From positions 1 through 64,000 of the forward strand of contig SUVV01000010.1 of the NCBI GenBank assembly GCA_015061805.1: a stretch of 64,000 nucleotides of DNA. Reading direction: 5' to 3'. Below the pieces are notes generated by a model. That model was not told the DNA's origin. It saw nothing but the letters and a program-made list of their open reading frames with translations, and did not search any database. Source of the DNA: Lentisphaerota bacterium. GTDB lineage: Bacteria; Verrucomicrobiota; Lentisphaeria; Victivallales; Victivallaceae. The translations under genes and the position numbers were made by a program. How positions within the stretch are numbered: the first letter of the stretch is position 1; each line of letters starts with the position of its first letter. Of the stretch, positions 59,971 to 64,000 are shown piece by piece.

Positions 59971-61200
59971 TCAGAGTTGTTCCGGCATTTTGACCCATTC
60001 CGGAGATTGGGCGGCATTGATGACCGGAATCAGTTCTTCGGCATCCTTGAGTTGGTAACGTTCCATCAGCAAGAGAGTGTTGCGGAGCAGATCATGATGG
60101 GATTGGCAACTGAAAAGATTACGCAGACCGAGGTTGCGTTTGACACCTTCGCGGACGTGCAGTGACTCCGGCAGCACCCGGTTGAAAAGTTGTCCGAGAT
60201 AACCTTTGACTCCGCCTCTGGCGCACCATGCGTTGAAGAGTTTCTGCAGCTGTGCCTCGTCAGCGATCGGCGCGGAAAGATCATCCAGATAGTCAAAGAA
60301 TGCTTCAGTATCTTTTTCATCCATCAAGGTCAGCGCCTGCTTGTAGTTGTAGTACGGCAGGATCTCCAATGCGTAAACTCCGTCGGCATCAAAGAAAAAT
60401 TTGGGGATATACCCGATATACCACTGCGGCAGAGAGGTCGGACGGTTGGGGAAATAGAAGTTGCCCGGAGAATAGATGATCGGCACACCGTTATACACTT
60501 CATAGCCGATCGGACAGTGGCTGTGACAGTTGAATACCGCATCTGCGCCGCAGTCCGCCATGAAGCGGCAGAGTGAACGCAGTCTCGGCGTGGGCCAGGA
60601 ATACTGTTCATGTCCGCCGTGAAGCATCACGGCCACCAGATCGCATTCGGCTTTTTCCGCCTTGATCTGAGCGGCAAGTTTGATGGGGTCCATACCGTAA
60701 GCGCCGGGTTTGTCACCGTAAGCGATACCGAATTCATATTCAGCGGCATTGATGACCGAACAGGTAATACCGTTGTATTCCACGCGCAAAGGTTCAGCGG
60801 CTTCGGCTTCGTTCATACCGGCACCGACGGTACGGATATTGAGTTTGCGGAATGCATCAAAAGTATCTTTCACCCCGGGGTCGCCATAATCGCCGGTGTG
60901 ATTGTTGGCAAGCAGAACAGTATCGATTTCAAGTGCAGAAGCAAAAACAGTACATTCCGGATAGCAGCGGTGATTGGGGCCGCTTTTGTCAATGGGTGTA
61001 TCCTGGCGGGTCACAGTACACTCCCACTGAAGCACCTTCATATCAGCGGAGTGGAAAAAGGGTTTGACCTGACAGGTGATCTCATCGATACGTTCGACCA
61101 GATCTCCGCAGTTTTCTTCTCTGGGGCAGAAATCCCCGGCAACAACCATTGAGAAATTTTTCTCTTTGGCATCACGCAATTTGACAAAACGTGTTATCAT
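59971..61200 (-). CDS. CapA-like metallophosphatase-fold protein
   Basis: A 409-aa protein of the CapA/PGA_cap family. AGDFCPREE, LQWECTVTR, LANNHTGDYG, VMLHGGHEQYSWPTP and FNCHSHCPIGYEVY mark the metal site in order. CapA is needed for poly-gamma-glutamate capsule synthesis, but homologues without capBC are common and of unknown role; no capB/capC is here. No signal peptide or membrane anchor. The last 120 residues form a helical extension. GH106-like gene is 22 nt upstream, FKBP 35 nt downstream. Confidence 0.78.
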   Translation of the reverse strand: MITRFVKLRDAKEKNFSMVVAGDFCPREENCGDLVERIDEITCQVKPFFHSADMKVLQWECTVTRQDTPIDKSGPNHRCYPECTVFASALEIDTVLLANNHTGDYGDPGVKDTFDAFRKLNIRTVGAGMNEAEAAEPLRVEYNGITCSVINAAEYEFGIAYGDKPGAYGMDPIKLAAQIKAEKAECDLVAVMLHGGHEQYSWPTPRLRSLCRFMADCGADAVFNCHSHCPIGYEVYNGVPIIYSPGNFYFPNRPTSLPQWYIGYIPKFFFDADGVYALEILPYYNYKQALTLMDEKDTEAFFDYLDDLSAPIADEAQLQKLFNAWCARGGVKGYLGQLFNRVLPESLHVREGVKRNLGLRNLFSCQSHHDLLRNTLLLMERYQLKDAEELIPVINAAQSPEWVKMPEQL

Positions 61201-61222
61201 AAAATTCTCGCTTCCTTTGAAG

Positions 61223-63271
61223 TCAGATTAAGTAAACGATTTCAGCACCTTCGAGCGGATTTTCATCCGGGAAGATCGGTTCAAACGCCATACAGCGCTG
61301 GAAATAGACGTTATCGAATTTATTATTCCGCAGATATTCGAGATGTTCCGGAGCGGTCATCGCCGGAGCGGGAGTACCGGAAATATCGACATCCAGAGTG
61401 GATTTTCCTGCCGGCAAAACAACTTCACTCCAGCAGTACGGCCGCCAGACTCTGACTCCGGCGGAACTGCCGTTGACCTGCAGGGCACACATGGCACGAA
61501 CGGCTCCCGGCAATACGATCTTCACCCGGCGCTCTTCCGGCAGCTCCACGGTACAGGAATAGCGGATTGTACCGCAGAAATTGGCATCCGGAGAAGCATC
61601 CGGAGCAACTTCGACCAGGCCATCCGGAGAAGCCTTGACCTGACGGACGATCCGGGAGAAACGGAAATCCAGTGCCTTTCCGGCAGATTTTTCTTCTGCG
61701 CCGACCGCCTTGCGTCCGGTTCCCGGGACAGTCAGCAGAACCATACATCCGGCGAAGGGCAATTCCAGAGAAAGCATATCGTCCGCATCGGCAACGGCAG
61801 CCTTGCGGCTTCCGTCAGCAGGATCATACCAGACATTGTATCCGGCAGGCGCTTTGAATTTCACCGTGATCGTATCCAGACCGGCATTGACCAGTATCCG
61901 CCGTTCGCCGCGGGGTGATCTCAAATGGCGGGTACGCAGTTCCGGAACCGGGGAAGCCATTTCGATATCAGGCACTATCTCTCCGGAAATTTCCGGTGCA
62001 TCCGGCTGGTAATCATAAGTTATCTGCCTGGCGGCAAGAGCAAGCCCCTGTTTGAAAAGTTCTGCACCATACTCCGCACCATTGAGTTCACCGCGCTGAA
62101 GTTCCCGGCGGCGATAGGGAACCGTCGCTTTGATCACCGGTTCAGTCCGTTCAAAGAGCTTGGACATCCGGTTGGCAAAACCGGTGTAATACCGGAAATA
62201 TTCCCAGCGCGGGTCGGCACCGGAAAAATTGGATACGGTCGTGATCTGCCGTCCGCCCTGATTGGAGTAGTGCAAAGCCATGGGCGCGACGATGCGGATA
62301 CCGGCCGCGAATTCCATCGCGGCGGTGTATTTCATTTCAGCAATGGACAGATCGGAACCGTAGACAGCAAAAGTTTCACTCAAAGTGCATTTGTTTCCGG
62401 CGGCGGAAGAGACAAAACGCGGATAATCGGTTTCCGGGCAAAGCGGATGGATCTGCCGCCAGATGGCGTCGCATCCGGGAATATCCAGTTCCTTGAGCAG
62501 AGAGAAAATATCACTGCCCAACAGCCATTGCATATTGGTCACACTGTCATCACCGTTGAAGTGTCCGGTGAAAAGCAAATTGTGACGGTGACACCATTCC
62601 CGGATCGGAGTGAGATAATTTTCCACAATGAGTTTAACCCAGATCTCATTGTAATCCTGCCGGGCATCGGGATCGTTTTCATTGAGTATTTTGAGAGCGG
62701 CAGTACGGGCATCATAGCCTTTTTCCGCATTGAATCTCGCCTCAAACACCGGGGAAAACATTATGCTCTGACCGACTTTCAGCGAACCGAAAGAGGGTTC
62801 ATCGGTAAAGAATCCCGGTGCCGCAGTACCGAAAAAATCACCGACGTACTGCCGGTATTTTTCATAGCAGTTTTCGATGTAAAAGCAAGTGACTTCCGGG
62901 TTGAGCAGATCCGGACGGATCGAACTGTAAGTGATTTCGCCTGCGGCATTGATAAACCGTCCGCCCATTTCCGGGTGCTGTTCCATGATCCAGCCGTTGA
63001 GAGTACCGCTGGGCCAGCCGCCCTCATCATAGAGCCATGCCTCCATGCCGTATTCAGCGGCACATTCGATAGCGACCCGCACCATTTTGAAATAGTATTC
63101 GGAAAGATAGCCGGGCATACCGCCGGGGAAATCATCCGCCCGGAACTCCACCGGCATCGGATGGATAAAGAATCCGCCGATATTCTTATCGTGCATATCC
63201 CGGATCTGCCGACGGATCTCATCGGCTTCCAGCGGGGCGTTCCAGAGCCAGAAAATAATTGAACCCTTCAT
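61223..63271 (-). CDS. GH106-like glycosidase
   Basis: A 682-aa protein starting MKGSIIFWLWNAPLEADEI. FWLWNAPL, IGGFFIHPMP and AWLYDEGGWPSGTLNG are the start-of-barrel motifs of GH106 alpha-L-rhamnosidases and related GH2-clan-like enzymes; GFFTDEPSF is the acid/base candidate. The C-terminal 190 residues are galactose-binding-like. At under 700 aa it is shorter than classical GH106 (over 1000). No signal peptide. With GH78 in this window it would be a second putative rhamnosidase. Confidence 0.75.
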   Translation of the reverse strand: MKGSIIFWLWNAPLEADEIRRQIRDMHDKNIGGFFIHPMPVEFRADDFPGGMPGYLSEYYFKMVRVAIECAAEYGMEAWLYDEGGWPSGTLNGWIMEQHPEMGGRFINAAGEITYSSIRPDLLNPEVTCFYIENCYEKYRQYVGDFFGTAAPGFFTDEPSFGSLKVGQSIMFSPVFEARFNAEKGYDARTAALKILNENDPDARQDYNEIWVKLIVENYLTPIREWCHRHNLLFTGHFNGDDSVTNMQWLLGSDIFSLLKELDIPGCDAIWRQIHPLCPETDYPRFVSSAAGNKCTLSETFAVYGSDLSIAEMKYTAAMEFAAGIRIVAPMALHYSNQGGRQITTVSNFSGADPRWEYFRYYTGFANRMSKLFERTEPVIKATVPYRRRELQRGELNGAEYGAELFKQGLALAARQITYDYQPDAPEISGEIVPDIEMASPVPELRTRHLRSPRGERRILVNAGLDTITVKFKAPAGYNVWYDPADGSRKAAVADADDMLSLELPFAGCMVLLTVPGTGRKAVGAEEKSAGKALDFRFSRIVRQVKASPDGLVEVAPDASPDANFCGTIRYSCTVELPEERRVKIVLPGAVRAMCALQVNGSSAGVRVWRPYCWSEVVLPAGKSTLDVDISGTPAPAMTAPEHLEYLRNNKFDNVYFQRCMAFEPIFPDENPLEGAEIVYLI

Positions 63272-63289
63272 ATTCAACAAGCCTTTTTA

Positions 63290-64000
63290 TCAGTTGAGCA
63301 ATGCGCGCAGATCATCCAGGGAAAGTCCGCTGACTGCGCTCTGATTTTCCACGAGATTGAAGAAAAGTTCCCGTTTACGGGCCTGCAGGCGGAGGATCTT
63401 TTCCTCAATGGAGTTGCGCATGACCAGACGTCCGATGGAAACCGGACGGGTCTGACCGATACGGTGCGAACGGTCTGCGGCCTGCAATTCTGCCGCCGGG
63501 TTCCACCACGGGTCATAGATCACCACCGTATCAGCGGAGGTAAGGTTGAGACCGGTACCTCCGGCTTTCAAACTGAGCAAAAAGAGTTGAATATTGGGAT
63601 CGTTGTTGAAGTTATCGATACGCTGCTGACGGTTGCGGGTGGAACCGTCAAGGTATTCAAACTTGATACCGAGGGCTTCCACCTCTTTGATCAGCAGCTG
63701 GAGCATTGAAGTGAACTGGCTGAACAGCAGAACCTTGTGTCCGGAATCGATCGTTTCCGCCAGCAGTTCCGCCAGCAGTTCGGTTTTTGCCGAAGGAATA
63801 CCTTCGCCCTGACCGTCCGGCAGCAGTTCCGGATGGCAGCAGACCTGACGGAGCCGGAGCAAAGTGGCGAAAAGTTCAGCACCGTATTTGCGTTCATCCG
63901 TACCGGGAGCGAAGATGCGTTTTTTACCGTCTTCAAGGATCTGATCGTAAAGTTTGCGCTGTTCCGGAGTGAAATCACACCAGAGGATGTGTTCAAAGCG
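63290..64000 (-). CDS. SNF2-family helicase, C-terminal part
   Basis: The 3' portion (about 236 codons) of a gene that runs past the right end of the window. It encodes the second RecA-like lobe of a SNF2/Rad54 ATPase: CDFTPEQRKLYDQI, LLRLRQVCCHPEL, VLLFSQFTSMLQLL, LDGSTRNRQQRIDNF, LSLKAGGTGLNLT, DPWWNPAAE and motif VI ADRSHRIGQTRPV. Bacterial HepA-like members remodel nucleic-acid-protein complexes. It is 18 nt upstream of the GH106-like gene and probably in the same operon. Confidence 0.93.
   Translation of the reverse strand, partial: RFEHILWCDFTPEQRKLYDQILEDGKKRIFAPGTDERKYGAELFATLLRLRQVCCHPELLPDGQGEGIPSAKTELLAELLAETIDSGHKVLLFSQFTSMLQLLIKEVEALGIKFEYLDGSTRNRQQRIDNFNNDPNIQLFLLSLKAGGTGLNLTSADTVVIYDPWWNPAAELQAADRSHRIGQTRPVSIGRLVMRNSIEEKILRLQARKRELFFNLVENQSAVSGLSLDDLRALLN

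Overview
The window looks like chromosome from a PVC-group bacterium, most likely a Lentisphaerota (Victivallales) member. This is inferred from several things seen together: prepilin-type proteins with the FTLIELLVV start and an H-X9-DG motif, many unusual glycosidases (DUF4091, DUF4838, GH36, GH78, GH106-like, heparinase II/III), a MurA with Asp in place of the catalytic Cys, and palindrome-rich repeats between genes. Most genes lie on the minus strand in tight operons. Many carry a clear sigma70-type promoter close to TTGnAA-17-TATATT.

Layout. 0.2-2.4 kb: gdhA, a Sel1-repeat gene remnant and a Leu-Gly-Tyr tRNA array. 2.9-6.6 kb: a secreted DUF4091 / CBM9-like operon. 6.8-18.4 kb: housekeeping genes (ornithine decarboxylase-type enzyme, cysK, pdxB, rng, fmt, folK, FAD protein, xerD) and an operon of a WalJ-type nuclease, a zinc-ribbon kinase and RNase HIII. 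18.6-26.8 kb: a LacI-regulated locus with GH36 and a sugar isomerase on one side and a pseudopilin, heparinase II/III and secreted glycosidase-like protein on the other. 27.2-36 kb: pnp, a sugar isomerase/FGGY kinase pair, and grpE-dnaJ-smpB followed by a phosphodiester glycosidase gene. 36-44 kb: a metallophosphoesterase, tRNA-Asp, and a HAD / pyridoxal kinase / AraD / Ntn hydrolase / GH78 operon. 44-52 kb: PHP protein, murA-histidine kinase, and a pseudopilin-DUF4838 operon whose leader is a cobalamin riboswitch. 52.3-59 kb: an LMW phosphatase and a compact eight-gene phage-tail-like cassette with no head genes. 59.3-64 kb: FKBP, CapA-like, GH106-like and the end of a SNF2 helicase.

Two observations stand out. 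First, a family of about 52-bp palindromes is present in seven copies. Stem sequences differ between copies but stay self-complementary. Five copies lie just downstream of genes, all antisense to the gene; the other two lie in frame inside the leader peptides of both prepilin genes. Three copies are attached to a conserved block of about 90 bp, and two of these to arrays of small hairpins spaced by TGAAGC. Second, a short cobalamin riboswitch with a complete P1 stem precedes the pseudopilin-DUF4838 operon, which would place a secreted polysaccharide-degradation locus under vitamin B12 control. The orphan phage-tail-like cassette is a third candidate.

No rRNA, CRISPR array, integrase of a mobile element or transposase gene is visible; the only tyrosine recombinase is XerD.
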